DNA of 46,119 nt from Candidatus Poribacteria bacterium (GCA_022827885.1 JAJEIP010000080.1:1-46119); one strand, 5' to 3'; counted from the stretch's first letter, positions 25,959 to 34,390 are shown. Numbers and translations: made by a program. Notes: a model not told the origin generated them from the sequence alone.

Positions 25959-27290
25959 ATGGCATCAAAGAAACCGAATATTGTCGTCTACCTGTCCGAT
26001 GATCACGGCTGGGAATACCTCGGTTGTTACGGAAACGCCCAAATCCAAACCCCACATTTGGATAGTCTCGCCGAGGACGGAGTCCGTTTTACAAACGCGT
26101 TCACACCGACACCGACATGTGCGCCGTCTCGTTCCACCCTTTATACAGGATTGTATCCAGCACGACACGGGGCAATGGGCAATCATACGGAGTGCCACAC
26201 CCATCTTGCAGCCTTGCCGCAGACCCTACGAAGACTTGGGTATCGCGTGGCGATTGCCGGCAAAACGCATGTGAAACCGGACACCCTCTTCGATTTTGAG
26301 TATATCGGCGGTTTTCTGCCAAAGCGTCCCGAGCATAATCGGAAATATCGGGCAGAAGGACTTGATACCGCTCCAGTTGAACGTTTTCTTTCCAGCCATC
26401 GACAGGAGAATCCCGATCAACCCTTATGTCTCATTCTCGGTGATAGCAATCCGCACGTCACGTGGGAACCGAACAAAATTTATGATCCCGACACCTTGTC
26501 GCTGCCGCCCTATATCGCCGATACACCCATCGCCCGAAATGCGCTTGCGAACTACTATCAGGACATCACTACGATGGACACCCGTATCGGCGAAGTCGAT
26601 AAAATATTAGAGACACACGGGTATGCCGACAATACGCTCTTCATCTACACAACCGACCACGGTGCTGAGTGGCCCCATTGTAAGTGGACGCTGTATGACA
26701 CCGGTATCCGTTTGCCGTTTCTCGCGAAATGGCGCGGCGAGATTCCTGCTAACACTGTCTCCGATGCGATGATTTCGCATGTTGACTTCTTCCCGACGCT
26801 CATAGACCTCGCTGGCGGTGAACCCCTGGACGGTTTGGACGGGAGAAGTTTTAAAGAAGTCCTGCTCGGACGGCAAGCAACGTTCCGCGATAAAATCTAC
26901 GGCACGCATACCCGCGACGGAAACATGAATGTATTCCCACAGCGGTGTGTCCGCAATAACCGCTATAAATACATCTTGAACCTGATGCCTGACAATAGAT
27001 GGACAACCCACTTCACTGAGGTTGAAGGCATTCCAGAAAGCCACGCTGAGGTGTGGAACAGTTGGGTCCAAAAAGCCAAGACCGATCCGCAGACGGCACA
27101 ACTCGTTTATCTCACGCAACATCACCCTGTAGAGGAATTATATGATGTGACGACGGATCCGTCCGAGTTCAACAACTTGGCTTTCAAGACGGAAATGCGC
27201 CCAATTCTTGAAGAAATGCGTGCCGATGTCCGACACTGGATGCATGCACAAGACGATCAAGGGAGACGCGAAACATGGAATCTAAACTGA
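25959..27290 (+). CDS. Sulfatase (arylsulfatase family)
   Basis: This 443-residue protein is a type I sulfatase. The signature C-A-P-S-R at 54-58 supplies the Cys that is turned into formylglycine. The N-terminal metal site is in YLSDDHG near 11-17, and the second in TTDHGAEWPH near 230-239. There is no signal peptide, so it should act in the cytoplasm unless exported with a partner. It removes sulfate from a sugar or small molecule. The gene lies between PhyH and the candidate selenoprotein peroxiredoxin, overlapping the latter by 16 bp. It uses a TGA stop. Confidence 0.93.
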   Translation: MASKKPNIVVYLSDDHGWEYLGCYGNAQIQTPHLDSLAEDGVRFTNAFTPTPTCAPSRSTLYTGLYPARHGAMGNHTECHTHLAALPQTLRRLGYRVAIAGKTHVKPDTLFDFEYIGGFLPKRPEHNRKYRAEGLDTAPVERFLSSHRQENPDQPLCLILGDSNPHVTWEPNKIYDPDTLSLPPYIADTPIARNALANYYQDITTMDTRIGEVDKILETHGYADNTLFIYTTDHGAEWPHCKWTLYDTGIRLPFLAKWRGEIPANTVSDAMISHVDFFPTLIDLAGGEPLDGLDGRSFKEVLLGRQATFRDKIYGTHTRDGNMNVFPQRCVRNNRYKYILNLMPDNRWTTHFTEVEGIPESHAEVWNSWVQKAKTDPQTAQLVYLTQHHPVEELYDVTTDPSEFNNLAFKTEMRPILEEMRADVRHWMHAQDDQGRRETWNLN

Positions 27291-27904
27291 TGGACAATAG
27301 CGTACCGTTTACGCAAAAGGCTGATTTAGTGCTTTTTTCCGCGCTGTGTGCTGTGATTATTTGCTGCTGCCTTGCTTGTGGCGATGCAGAACGAACGACC
27401 CACATTACAACAGCACCGGAGGATGCCGCTGAAAAACTCCCTATGGGCGAAGGACTGGACCTCGGAGCACTCGCTCCCGAGTTCTCACTTCCAGATGGGG
27501 ATGGCGAATTTCACAGTCTTTCGGAATATCGCGGGCAGAAACTGGTTATTGTTTTTTATCGCACGGGGACATGAGGCGACTGTCGAACGCAACTCGGTGA
27601 GTTGCAGAAGGGGTATGAAGACATTCAAGCCGAGGGGGCCGAACTCGTTGCTGTCAGTGCCGATCCGATAACGACGGTTAACTCAACGCAGCAGACGCTT
27701 CAAATTACCTATCTGTTGCTTTCGGATGAAAAAACGAAGACAATAGAGGCGTATAATGTCGTTGACCCGAGTGAAATCGAGGTAGCACGTCCAGCGGTCT
27801 ATATTGTTAATCAAGATGGGAACATCGCGTGGAAATACCTTGATGCGAAGAGTGGTAAACGTATCGGGACTGAACCCATACTTGCACAACTAAAGAAATT
27901 TTAG
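27275..27904 (+). CDS. Peroxiredoxin-like (AhpC/TSA) lipoprotein, candidate selenoprotein (Sec100)
   Basis: Read through TGA at 27572-27574, the product is 209 residues. A hydrophobic N-terminal segment (about 19-34) ends in the lipobox-like CLAC (Cys35). The thioredoxin fold follows: APEFSLPDGDGEFHSLSEYR near 71-90, VIVFYRTGT-U-GDCRTQL near 91-107, ELVAVSAD near 121-128, and PAVYIVNQDGNIAWKY near 173-188. In the family, FYRGxWCPxC has the peroxidatic Cys where TGA stands here; the resolving-type Cys103 is kept (U-x-x-C). The two halves are in the same frame and neither is a complete domain alone. The start overlaps the sulfatase end, with GGGAG upstream. It probably reduces peroxides at the envelope. 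If TGA were a true stop, the 99-residue product would lack the whole active site. Confidence 0.82.
27572..27605 (+). promoter_or_regulatory. Candidate bacterial SECIS element (peroxiredoxin gene)
   Basis: A perfect 7-bp stem, GCAACTC/GAGTTGC (27589-27595 with 27599-27605), carries the loop GGT. The loop starts 21 nt after the TGA. E. coli fdhF has a GGU-containing loop 18 nt after its UGA, so both distance and loop are alike. Confidence 0.65.
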
Positions 27905-27919
27905 GAGGCGTTTTTTGAA

Positions 27920-28732
27920 ATGATTGATGTTTGCTATTTTGCTGATGAGGTTTCTAAAACCGATTTTGAGGAAGCCATTAAACTCGGTGTTGAAGCCGGG
28001 GCAAATACCGTCGAAATCCGCGGCGGTGTTTGGGGAAAACACGTGACCGAGATTGACGAGGACGATGTCAAACGTGTTCAGGATGTACTCAGCAATTATG
28101 ATGTCCGTGTTGCGAGTGTTGGGTCACCCTTCGGTAAATGCTCGATTGACGATCCACAGGAGTACGAACAGCATCGGCAACACTTTGACCGGATGGTGAC
28201 GTTGGCACACGCATTTGATACCCAAGTCATTCGAGGATTTACATTTTGGAATCCCAATCGTGGGACCAAAGGCGCGCCGCGCCCGGATATTAACGACTAT
28301 ATGGAACGTATCGTTGAGAAACTTTCGCTCGTTGTTCCGGTTGCAGAGAGCGCCGACGTTACGCTCTGTTTTGAAAACGAAAGTGCGTGTCTCGCCGGGA
28401 CTTGTGAAGAGACGCGTGCCGTCATCAATGCCCTCGGAAATAGTTCCGCCCTCACCTCCTGCTGGGATGTCAATAATGGACTACACTGTGGAGAGAATCC
28501 ATTACCGGATGGGTACGCACATATTAAAGGATTGGTGCGGCATCTCCATGTGAAACCGAACAGTGAGAAAAACCTTGATCCGATTGGCGACACAGGATTG
28601 CGCTATAAACAGGTGTTGGAGACGCTCATCGCTGACGGATTCACTGGCGCAGCAAGCATTGAACATTGGGGGCAACCAGAAGATATGTTGAAGGGCGTGC
28701 GGCAACTGCGTGCCTTAGTTGATACTATGTAA
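27920..28732 (+). CDS. Sugar phosphate isomerase/epimerase (AP endonuclease 2-type TIM barrel)
   Basis: This 270-residue TIM-barrel protein of the xylose-isomerase-like/AP2 family has the opening strand with VEIRGGVWG near 32-40 and metal-ligand strands CFENE near 148-152, SCWDVNN near 179-185, HLHVK near 207-211 and SIEHWG near 249-254, giving the Glu-Asp-His-Glu set. It interconverts keto and aldo sugars or epimers. AGGAGG lies ahead of the ATG, 15 bp after the peroxiredoxin gene, so it is part of the PhyH-sulfatase operon. Confidence 0.88.
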   Translation: MIDVCYFADEVSKTDFEEAIKLGVEAGANTVEIRGGVWGKHVTEIDEDDVKRVQDVLSNYDVRVASVGSPFGKCSIDDPQEYEQHRQHFDRMVTLAHAFDTQVIRGFTFWNPNRGTKGAPRPDINDYMERIVEKLSLVVPVAESADVTLCFENESACLAGTCEETRAVINALGNSSALTSCWDVNNGLHCGENPLPDGYAHIKGLVRHLHVKPNSEKNLDPIGDTGLRYKQVLETLIADGFTGAASIEHWGQPEDMLKGVRQLRALVDTM

Positions 28733-28755
28733 TTGTTTATCACAAGGGGAACACA

Positions 28756-29742
28756 ATGCAATTGAAGCCGGATACGCCGCAGTTAACTTGGCAGGGGGCT
28801 GTCTCCCTACAAAAAACCGAAAATTGGGTGATGCCGTGGCGCACACCGCACCCGATGCATGTCCTATTTCCAGAGCCGTTATTGGAACGCTCGGCAATGC
28901 CCGCAGGCGTTCGTATCAGTTTTCGGAGCAATACGACGCAGGTTTCGGGCAATATCGTGCCACAGAACGAAAGCGGGATACTCGATCTCTGTTGTGATGG
29001 TGAAGTCGTCGCCTCGCTTGACTTGACCCAAAAAGACAACTTCGCTTTTGAAGGGTTGTCCGGTGAGGAAAAATTGATTGAATTGTGGCTACCGCAATTC
29101 GGACAGTTTCAACTCCGCAACTTGGCGATAGAGGATGGCGCAACGCTGCGTCCCTTCGCCGACACTCGACCCCGATGGGTGACGTATGGGAGTTCTATCA
29201 CGCAATGCCGGACAGCGGCATCGGCGACACAGACGTGGCCCGCGATTGTTGCACGTCAGCATGGGCTAAATTTAACCTGTCTCGGCTACGGTGGACAGTG
29301 CCATCTCGATGCCATGGTGGCACGGATGATCCGAGATATGCCTGCCGATTATATCTCAATGTGTCTCGGTATTAATATCCAAGGAGCATCCAGTTTGGGA
29401 CCGCGGGCGTTTCGTCCCGCAATTATCGGGGCAGTCCAGATTGTCCGTGAAAAACATCCAGATGTCCCACTCGTGCTGATGTCCCCTATCTATTCCCCGC
29501 CGAGGGAAGAGACGCCAAACACCGTAGGGTTTCATCTCAAGGGGATGCGTGAAGAGGTGCAAGCCGCTGCTGAGGCGCTACAATCACAGGGCGATCGCAA
29601 TATCCATTACGTTGACGGGTTGCGTGTGTTTGGAGCAGATTACGAACATCTACTCCCTGATGCGCTACATCCAGATGCCGAGGGCTACCAAGTTATGGGC
29701 AAGAATTTCAGAACTGAAGTTGCTGAGAAATTTTTTGTATAA
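28756..29742 (+). CDS. SGNH/GDSL hydrolase with N-terminal beta-sandwich
   Basis: This 328-residue protein has two parts. The N-terminal ~135 residues are a beta-sandwich (LDLCCDGEVVASLDL, LIELWLPQFGQFQLRNL). The C-terminal part is an SGNH hydrolase with the Ser block TYGSSIT near 139-145, the Gly block GYGGQCHLD near 174, the Asn block GINIQG near 203, and the Asp-His block LPDALHPDAEGY near 302-313. This layout resembles SsfX3-type esterases or acyl hydrolases. It probably removes acetyl or acyl groups from a sugar, fitting the sulfatase and isomerase nearby. It ends the + strand operon and has no signal peptide. Confidence 0.87.
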   Translation: MQLKPDTPQLTWQGAVSLQKTENWVMPWRTPHPMHVLFPEPLLERSAMPAGVRISFRSNTTQVSGNIVPQNESGILDLCCDGEVVASLDLTQKDNFAFEGLSGEEKLIELWLPQFGQFQLRNLAIEDGATLRPFADTRPRWVTYGSSITQCRTAASATQTWPAIVARQHGLNLTCLGYGGQCHLDAMVARMIRDMPADYISMCLGINIQGASSLGPRAFRPAIIGAVQIVREKHPDVPLVLMSPIYSPPREETPNTVGFHLKGMREEVQAAAEALQSQGDRNIHYVDGLRVFGADYEHLLPDALHPDAEGYQVMGKNFRTEVAEKFFV

Positions 29743-29751
29743 ATAAAGAAG

Positions 29752-29771
29752 GGCGGGAAATTGTTCCCGCC
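29752..29771. terminator. Bidirectional hairpin between convergent genes
   Basis: The 8-bp stem GGCGGGAA/TTCCCGCC has the loop ATTG. On the minus strand it is followed by CTTCTTTATTTAT, so it is a good terminator for the Hfq-like gene. On the + strand the T tract is missing. Confidence 0.65.
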
Positions 29772-29841
29772 ACATCCTCAAGGTGTTCATCAACAACGCA
29801 ATTCACAGACTTTTGAAAAGCGATGACGTTCCCCAGTTTTG

Positions 29842-30321
29842 CTAATTGGATGACGGCGTTCTGTAATTCTTCAATTCGTGGATGCCGTGCTTATAGATCA
29901 GTACAGATGTCCCGTTGACGTTCAACAGAATATTGTATCGCGAAAACCATTTACAGAACCCTATGATCACGTCGCCAGTCCGCAGGACAATCCTGACTGG
30001 ATCCCCAACAGCAACGACCATGTTAACGATTCTACGTTCGCTGATTTTTTTGATCGGCTTCTGGTTGAGTGCTTTCACCTGATCATCAATGAGGTGATCC
30101 GACTTTATAAGCGTCTGTGCATCCGTAGCGTAAGCCATAACAACCTCTAATTTGGGGATCGGCAGCTCGTCTTGGATCAGGAGATTATAGTGGGTCACCT
30201 TACGAATCCTGACATAGCGTTTGCCAGCGTAGGTGACCAGGACCACAAGGCTCCGATTCTCTTGGAACGCTGTCGTCAGGAGATGGCTTTCAGAGAGTTG
30301 AGGACTGGGATTGGTCTGCAT
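29842..30321 (-). CDS. Protein with two Sm/Hfq-like domains
   Basis: This 159-residue protein has no signal peptide. The C-terminal half (about 108-152) follows the Hfq pattern: VRIVLRTGDVIIGFCKWFSR resembles Sm1 and TSVLIYKHGIHEL resembles Sm2, where Hfq has YKHAIS. The N-terminal half (about 13-70) also looks Sm-like (LVVLVTYAGKRYVRIRKVTHYN), joined by a charged linker (76-97). Hfq is normally a single ~80-residue domain forming a hexamer; a covalent double could form a trimer of pairs. An RNA-binding role is inferred. It may be a homologue seen in few phyla. Confidence 0.7.
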   Translation of the reverse strand: MQTNPSPQLSESHLLTTAFQENRSLVVLVTYAGKRYVRIRKVTHYNLLIQDELPIPKLEVVMAYATDAQTLIKSDHLIDDQVKALNQKPIKKISERRIVNMVVAVGDPVRIVLRTGDVIIGFCKWFSRYNILLNVNGTSVLIYKHGIHELKNYRTPSSN

Positions 30322-30362
30322 TTTGCGCTATTCCTATCTTTATTCTTAAAAGGGACTGCCAT

Positions 30363-31121
30363 CTATCGGGCTTTCAGCGTCGCCCAAGTCGTCGCTAACT
30401 TGCCTTTTGCAGAGACATCCAACGCAGTCTCCCAGCCTTCCTTGGCAAGCAGTTGAATGTCCTCCTCTTCTAACGCTACGCCTTTTTTCGTGATAAAGAC
30501 CTCATCCAATCCACCAATGAGATTTTCGCTGCCCCAGCCCCCGAACTTCAGAATAGCCGGATTATCCATGTTCGCCCCAACGTTCCGTTCTGTCTCCTTT
30601 TTGCCGTTCACATACAAAGAAATAACCCCGTTCTTGCGAACAGCCACGGTGTGATGCCAACCGTTTCCGACAATGTCGGTTTTACCATCGTCGATGTGGT
30701 TTCCGCCACCTTCAAAAATGAAGAAACCCGTATCTCTATCGATACTTGAACTCATCGCCCAGAATCCGGCACCGCCGTTCCGTTTGATGACGACGTATGC
30801 ATCTTTATTTTCCGAGTTCATCCAACACCCGACGGTAAAATCATCATCTTCAAAGTTGAAGAGGTCGTTATGCGCAATAACAACATATTTCGGGCTACCA
30901 TCAAATTCCAGTGCTTTGCCGAACTTTCCATTTATCCATTTAGGTCCGTCAAATTCCCCATCGTTCCCGTTCTCGGTGAAATCTTTAGCAACTGATCCTT
31001 TGCCTTCATCAAAGAGCCAGATGCCAGCAAAGTCGTCTATGTTAATCTCGGCATGACCAAGCGAGATAGCGATGAGACTCAGGCAGATACTACACAATAT
31101 TGTGAATCCACGGAATTTCAT
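30363..31121 (-). CDS. Secreted LamG protein 3
   Basis: This 252-residue protein has a signal peptide (about 1-24, ending SLGHA). The LamG fold has AGIWLFDEGKGSVAKDFTEN near 31-50, GKALEFDGSPKYVVIAH near 66-82, and WHHTVAVRKNGVISLYVNGK near 152-171, then GGLDEVFITKKGVALEEEDI near 204-223. The tail is GKLATTWATLKAR. AGGAG lies at spacing 6 from the ATG, within the end of the upstream oxidoreductase gene; only one base separates that stop from this start, so the two are an operon. Confidence 0.88.
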   Translation of the reverse strand: MKFRGFTILCSICLSLIAISLGHAEINIDDFAGIWLFDEGKGSVAKDFTENGNDGEFDGPKWINGKFGKALEFDGSPKYVVIAHNDLFNFEDDDFTVGCWMNSENKDAYVVIKRNGGAGFWAMSSSIDRDTGFFIFEGGGNHIDDGKTDIVGNGWHHTVAVRKNGVISLYVNGKKETERNVGANMDNPAILKFGGWGSENLIGGLDEVFITKKGVALEEEDIQLLAKEGWETALDVSAKGKLATTWATLKAR

Positions 31122-31122
31122 G

Positions 31123-32181
31123 TTATTCTCCTATCTCCACAGCCTTTCCTGTTGCTGCGGAAGTATAAATTGCATCGGTTATCTTCTGAACAACAAGTGC
31201 TTTTTCCAAACTCGTCGAGGGCTGCCGGTTCTCTCGGATAGCGGCAGCGAAATCAGACAAAGGTGTGCTGTGTTCCGTTTCAGGTGTTTCATCTGTTTCT
31301 ACGAGGGATGTAGACACCACACCCCCTTCTGTTGTCGTTCGATTGTGGATGACACTATCCGGTTTTTCATCCTGCATATTCAGTTTAAGGGAGCCTTCTG
31401 TGCCGATAATTTCCCAATCTGCATGCGAATGCATCGTCATAAACTCACCACGCTCCACGCTCAGCACAATACCGTCTTCACAACGGATAATTGCGGTATA
31501 ATGCGTTTCCGCATCGGAACCGGGGGCAATATGCGATGTGAACACCTGCGGCACCGTCCATGTTTGCGCAAATACAGTTTGCGGTTTGAGCTGCCAACCA
31601 GTAATGCCGAGTAGATAATCGAGATCGTAGCATCCCCAGTTCACAAGGATACCGCCACCGTTGAGTGCCTTAATCAACCGCCAGGCGGGACGGGGTGTGT
31701 CAGGTTGTTTTCCTGCGCCTATAATAGCGCGACAGTGGACGGTCCGGAGTTCTCCCAAACCCCCACTTGTGATAAGTTGCGTCGCAAGCCGAGCGGAGGC
31801 AGTGAAACGCTTTCGCGAGGAACAGCACCCTGAGATTAAGTCTCCCCGTGCAGCGATGAGTCGTTCAACCTCAGCGGCGTTCATCGCGATCGGTTTCTCA
31901 ATCAGGACGTGCTTCCCTCTTTCATAAGCGCGCAGCGCTACAGCGGTCCGGTATTGCGTCGGGAATGCAAGAACAACCGCTTCAATTTCATCGTCGTCGA
32001 GCAAGTCAACGTCATTGCTATACATTTTAGGTGGGTTAAAACGTTCAACTGCATGTGTTCTGTTTGCTTCGATGAGGTCCGCTGCAGCAACTAACTCAAT
32101 ATGGGGTGACTCTGATGCGATACTCAGGTGCCTGCTTCCGATCACACCGCACCCAATTACACCTACTTTTACAGGTTTCAT
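31123..32181 (-). CDS. Gfo/Idh/MocA family oxidoreductase 2
   Basis: This 352-residue protein has the Rossmann motif VGVIGCGVIGSRH near 5-17, the family lysine motif IEKPIAMN near 93-100, and a C-terminal substrate domain with GGGILVNWGCYDLDYLLG near 173-190. The typical Asp and His of the substrate helix are partly replaced by YDLD. Its substrate is a sugar or polyol that I cannot name. It differs clearly from the 491-1489 enzyme, so the two are separate subfamilies. The promoter is probably at 32311-32339. Confidence 0.9.
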   Translation of the reverse strand: MKPVKVGVIGCGVIGSRHLSIASESPHIELVAAADLIEANRTHAVERFNPPKMYSNDVDLLDDDEIEAVVLAFPTQYRTAVALRAYERGKHVLIEKPIAMNAAEVERLIAARGDLISGCCSSRKRFTASARLATQLITSGGLGELRTVHCRAIIGAGKQPDTPRPAWRLIKALNGGGILVNWGCYDLDYLLGITGWQLKPQTVFAQTWTVPQVFTSHIAPGSDAETHYTAIIRCEDGIVLSVERGEFMTMHSHADWEIIGTEGSLKLNMQDEKPDSVIHNRTTTEGGVVSTSLVETDETPETEHSTPLSDFAAAIRENRQPSTSLEKALVVQKITDAIYTSAATGKAVEIGE

Positions 32182-32310
32182 AATTTTGGTGGCAAATTTT
32201 CGGCTGACAAACTATGCCGAATGGCTCCTTTCTGAAAATGAAGGCTAAGCGATAGGCACAAATTCCTGATCCCTATATACGCTTGAAATTAAGCCCAAAC
32301 TTATGTGTTT

Positions 32311-32339
32311 AGTGTGGCATAGAAGCGAATTGATGTCAA
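32311..32339 (-). promoter_or_regulatory. Putative sigma70 promoter for the Gfo/Idh/MocA-LamG operon
   Basis: On the minus strand TTGACA is followed by a 17-bp spacer and CACACT. The spacer ends in TTCTATGC, as does that of the promoter at 24197 before another LamG gene, giving possible shared promoter architecture. Confidence 0.45.
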
Positions 32340-32409
32340 GGAAATTCAAATATAGCGGGATTTGCAGGATACGCTTACTGTAGGTTTGGTTTTTCTTTGA
32401 AATGGAAAC

Positions 32410-32512
32410 TATGGTAAATCCAAAAAATAAATAGACATTTACCCCGGCCCGGTAGGTGCGGTTTCTAACCGCACCGATTCTGAATGTCTAAGTAATTCTA
32501 AAATCTACCATA
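32410..32512. mobile_element. 103-bp TIR element with GGTGCGGTT hairpin
   Basis: The two ends start TATGGTA and reach TAGACATT after ~22 further bases in both orientations, giving imperfect inverted repeats of about 30 bp. The centre is GGTAGGTGCGGTTTCTAACC followed by GCACC, a hairpin also seen in degraded form inside the element at 22021. No coding capacity. Apart from this element and the putative promoter at 32311, the 32182-32541 gap holds nothing clear. Confidence 0.5.
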
Positions 32513-32541
32513 AAAAACACTCGTTTTGCCATCCGTTCTCC

Positions 32542-32955
32542 TTATTTCAAAATGCGGGGAATCGTGATGAAAATCAAGATTAGAAGGGTGATTAAGATTG
32601 GGCCATAGAATCCTAAAATTGTTCGGGAAAAACAGACAGATCGCCAACTACCAATTTCTTTCTCGATCGAAGATGTATCCATTTCAAAATTTATATCCTG
32701 TTCATCTAATTCTCTGACCTTATCGTATAATGCTCGAAAAAGCTGTTCCTGTCTCAGATAGTAACCATCTAAACCCCAAAAAGCAAATATAGGAAAGAGT
32801 ACCAACGGAATGTAATTGGGATCAGATTCCTTGATAGCAAAACCTAACACCGCAGCGATAAAAATCACAGTCCACCCCTTGAGTGAAAAGGAGTTATTTG
32901 CCAATCGAGTAATGATATTCTGAATCATTTCTAAATGCTTTGTTTTCTTTTCCAC
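32542..32955 (-). CDS. Three-TM membrane protein, candidate effector partner
   Basis: This 137-residue protein starts at GTG and has TM1 near 28-41, TM2 near 48-66, a long charged helix (YYLRQEQLFRALYDKVREL near 65-83) and TM3 near 112-134. The NNSFSLKGWTV opening and the YYLRQE-LFR-LYDKVR segment resemble a family of small membrane proteins that I recall next to TIR or nucleotide-processing genes, similar in layout to SLATT-type pore proteins of conflict systems. It follows the nucleoside deoxyribosyltransferase-like gene by 49 bp. A weak AGG lies before the GTG. Role inferred only. Confidence 0.65.
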   Translation of the reverse strand: MEKKTKHLEMIQNIITRLANNSFSLKGWTVIFIAAVLGFAIKESDPNYIPLVLFPIFAFWGLDGYYLRQEQLFRALYDKVRELDEQDINFEMDTSSIEKEIGSWRSVCFSRTILGFYGPILITLLILIFITIPRILK

Positions 32956-33004
32956 TGTTTTTACCTATTTTGGATTGTTATGCCCAATCCACATTTCCCC
33001 GTTG

Positions 33005-33487
33005 TCAAGCGGTTTTCAATTGCGTGCGTGTTATCTGGTTAAACTTATGGTCCTGTACTTGCTCAGCAAGAGCCTCCAGCGAATAAACAATTTTTACTTC
33101 CGGGCGAACCAATGAGGTCTGAATTTCAACATCGATGCGCCGCGCGTATTGCGGGTGTACGCCGACATACAAGGGTTTTTCTGTCATTGACCATGCTCCT
33201 AATTCATAGAGAACAATTGGACAGAGCGTTTCGCATGGAAACCAACACAGAATTACGCTGGCATCTCGAAGAGCGTGGTGTTCCCACGTTATTTGCTCGC
33301 GGGACGCGTTTGGATCCGAAATGGGGAAACACTTTCGACGGGGATTTAGCAGTGTATAGTCTGTATGGTGCAGCAAGTGAACCATCTGTTGCTGCCAATC
33401 GGGGCAATTCGTAATGCCACCAGCGAGGAAGATACTTTTATGCAAGACGTTTTGAGAATAGGAGGACGGGGCTTCTATGTATTGCAT
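33005..33487 (-). CDS. Nucleoside 2-deoxyribosyltransferase-like protein
   Basis: This 160-residue protein has the fold-defining opening SIFLAGGITNCPDWQ near 18-32, LLNPRR near 46-51, the helix with TWEHHALRDASVILCWFP near 67-84, and the catalytic-type Glu in IVLYELGAWS near 90-99. This is the Nuc_deoxyrib_tr2 pattern. Such enzymes cleave or transfer deoxyribose from nucleosides or nucleotides; related proteins (DRHyd superfamily) are proposed nucleotide sensors or degraders in bacterial immunity. AGAGG precedes the ATG. With the membrane protein downstream it forms an isolated two-gene unit between unrelated genes. Confidence 0.82.
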   Translation of the reverse strand: MQYIEAPSSYSQNVLHKSIFLAGGITNCPDWQQQMVHLLHHTDYTLLNPRRKCFPISDPNASREQITWEHHALRDASVILCWFPCETLCPIVLYELGAWSMTEKPLYVGVHPQYARRIDVEIQTSLVRPEVKIVYSLEALAEQVQDHKFNQITRTQLKTA

Positions 33488-33601
33488 GACTAATACCTCT
33501 TATTTTCGGGGGGAAGGGCAAACACGTAATCTGCTCCTATACCATGAGAGAAAACAATTGTAAGATCCACGAGATTATAACTGCGACTCCAGGGAAGACA
33601 C

Positions 33602-34390
33602 TTACCAAGCCATTTTGATTTGCGCCCAACGGGTCGCAAGTTTACCTCGAGGTTCTACCGGAAGACCCTCCGCTTCAAAGATTTGTTCAACTTCATCTGC
33701 TGAAAGGGCTTTGCTGTAAATCATGACTTCGTCGATGATGCCTACAAAGCCGCCATCGCCTGCTTTACCAATCTCGGTTTCTGAACCGCCGGTGGTCATA
33801 GGTCCATTGTAATTTTGTTCTTTCTCTAATTCACCATCAACATAGAGTTCCATCTTCTTCTGGTTAACAATCCCCACCATGTGGTGCCATTCGCCTTTGT
33901 TGAAAGCTGCCGCGCCGAATCCGCCATCGCCTTGCCATCCGGGCGTTACAATGAATTCCATCTCTTGTCCGGCGTTTCTACCATCAAAACGCAATGCCCA
34001 ACCGTTGATGTCGCGCTGTGCTACAATCGTTCCGCAACACCCAGCAACAACGCCTTTCACTGGGCTGTCGCTATCAGCATTCACCCAAGCAACGACGCTC
34101 ATCTCTTCTGCACCGGCGAATTCTAATGAAGCAGTGCCTGGAATATGGACGAAATTCTCGCCATTAAATTCAAGTGCCTTTCCGACTTTGCCGGGAACAG
34201 GTTTCGGATTCCCCTCAAGTTCGCCTTCGTTATCGCCTAAAACGTCTTCAACCTTGCCACCCGCGACAGTGCCTTCATCAAAAGACCAGTAACTGACGAC
34301 CCCGTCTAATGGAAGTTGCGCATGCGTTAAAGTAGTAACCGCAAAGAGGCACGCAATGGATAGGATTAACACTGATATTCTTAGGAACAT
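33602..34390 (-). CDS. Secreted LamG protein 4
   Basis: This 262-residue protein has a signal peptide (about 1-24, ending TLTHA). LamG features are VVSYWSFDEGTVAGGKVEDV near 31-50, GKALEFNGENFVHIPGTASL near 67-86, WHHMVGIVNQKKMELYVDGE near 168-187, and GIIDEVMIYSKALSADEV near 219-236. A Cys pair (GCCGTIV near 117-123) is unusual among the five. The tail is GKLATRWAQIKMAW. AAGGAG lies upstream of the ATG. Confidence 0.88.
   Translation of the reverse strand: MFLRISVLILSIACLFAVTTLTHAQLPLDGVVSYWSFDEGTVAGGKVEDVLGDNEGELEGNPKPVPGKVGKALEFNGENFVHIPGTASLEFAGAEEMSVVAWVNADSDSPVKGVVAGCCGTIVAQRDINGWALRFDGRNAGQEMEFIVTPGWQGDGGFGAAAFNKGEWHHMVGIVNQKKMELYVDGELEKEQNYNGPMTTGGSETEIGKAGDGGFVGIIDEVMIYSKALSADEVEQIFEAEGLPVEPRGKLATRWAQIKMAW

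Noticed and set aside
33112-33414. 100-codon + strand frame over the deoxyribosyltransferase-like gene
   Set aside because: The minus strand frame has a clear family pattern; the + frame has none and no ribosome site.
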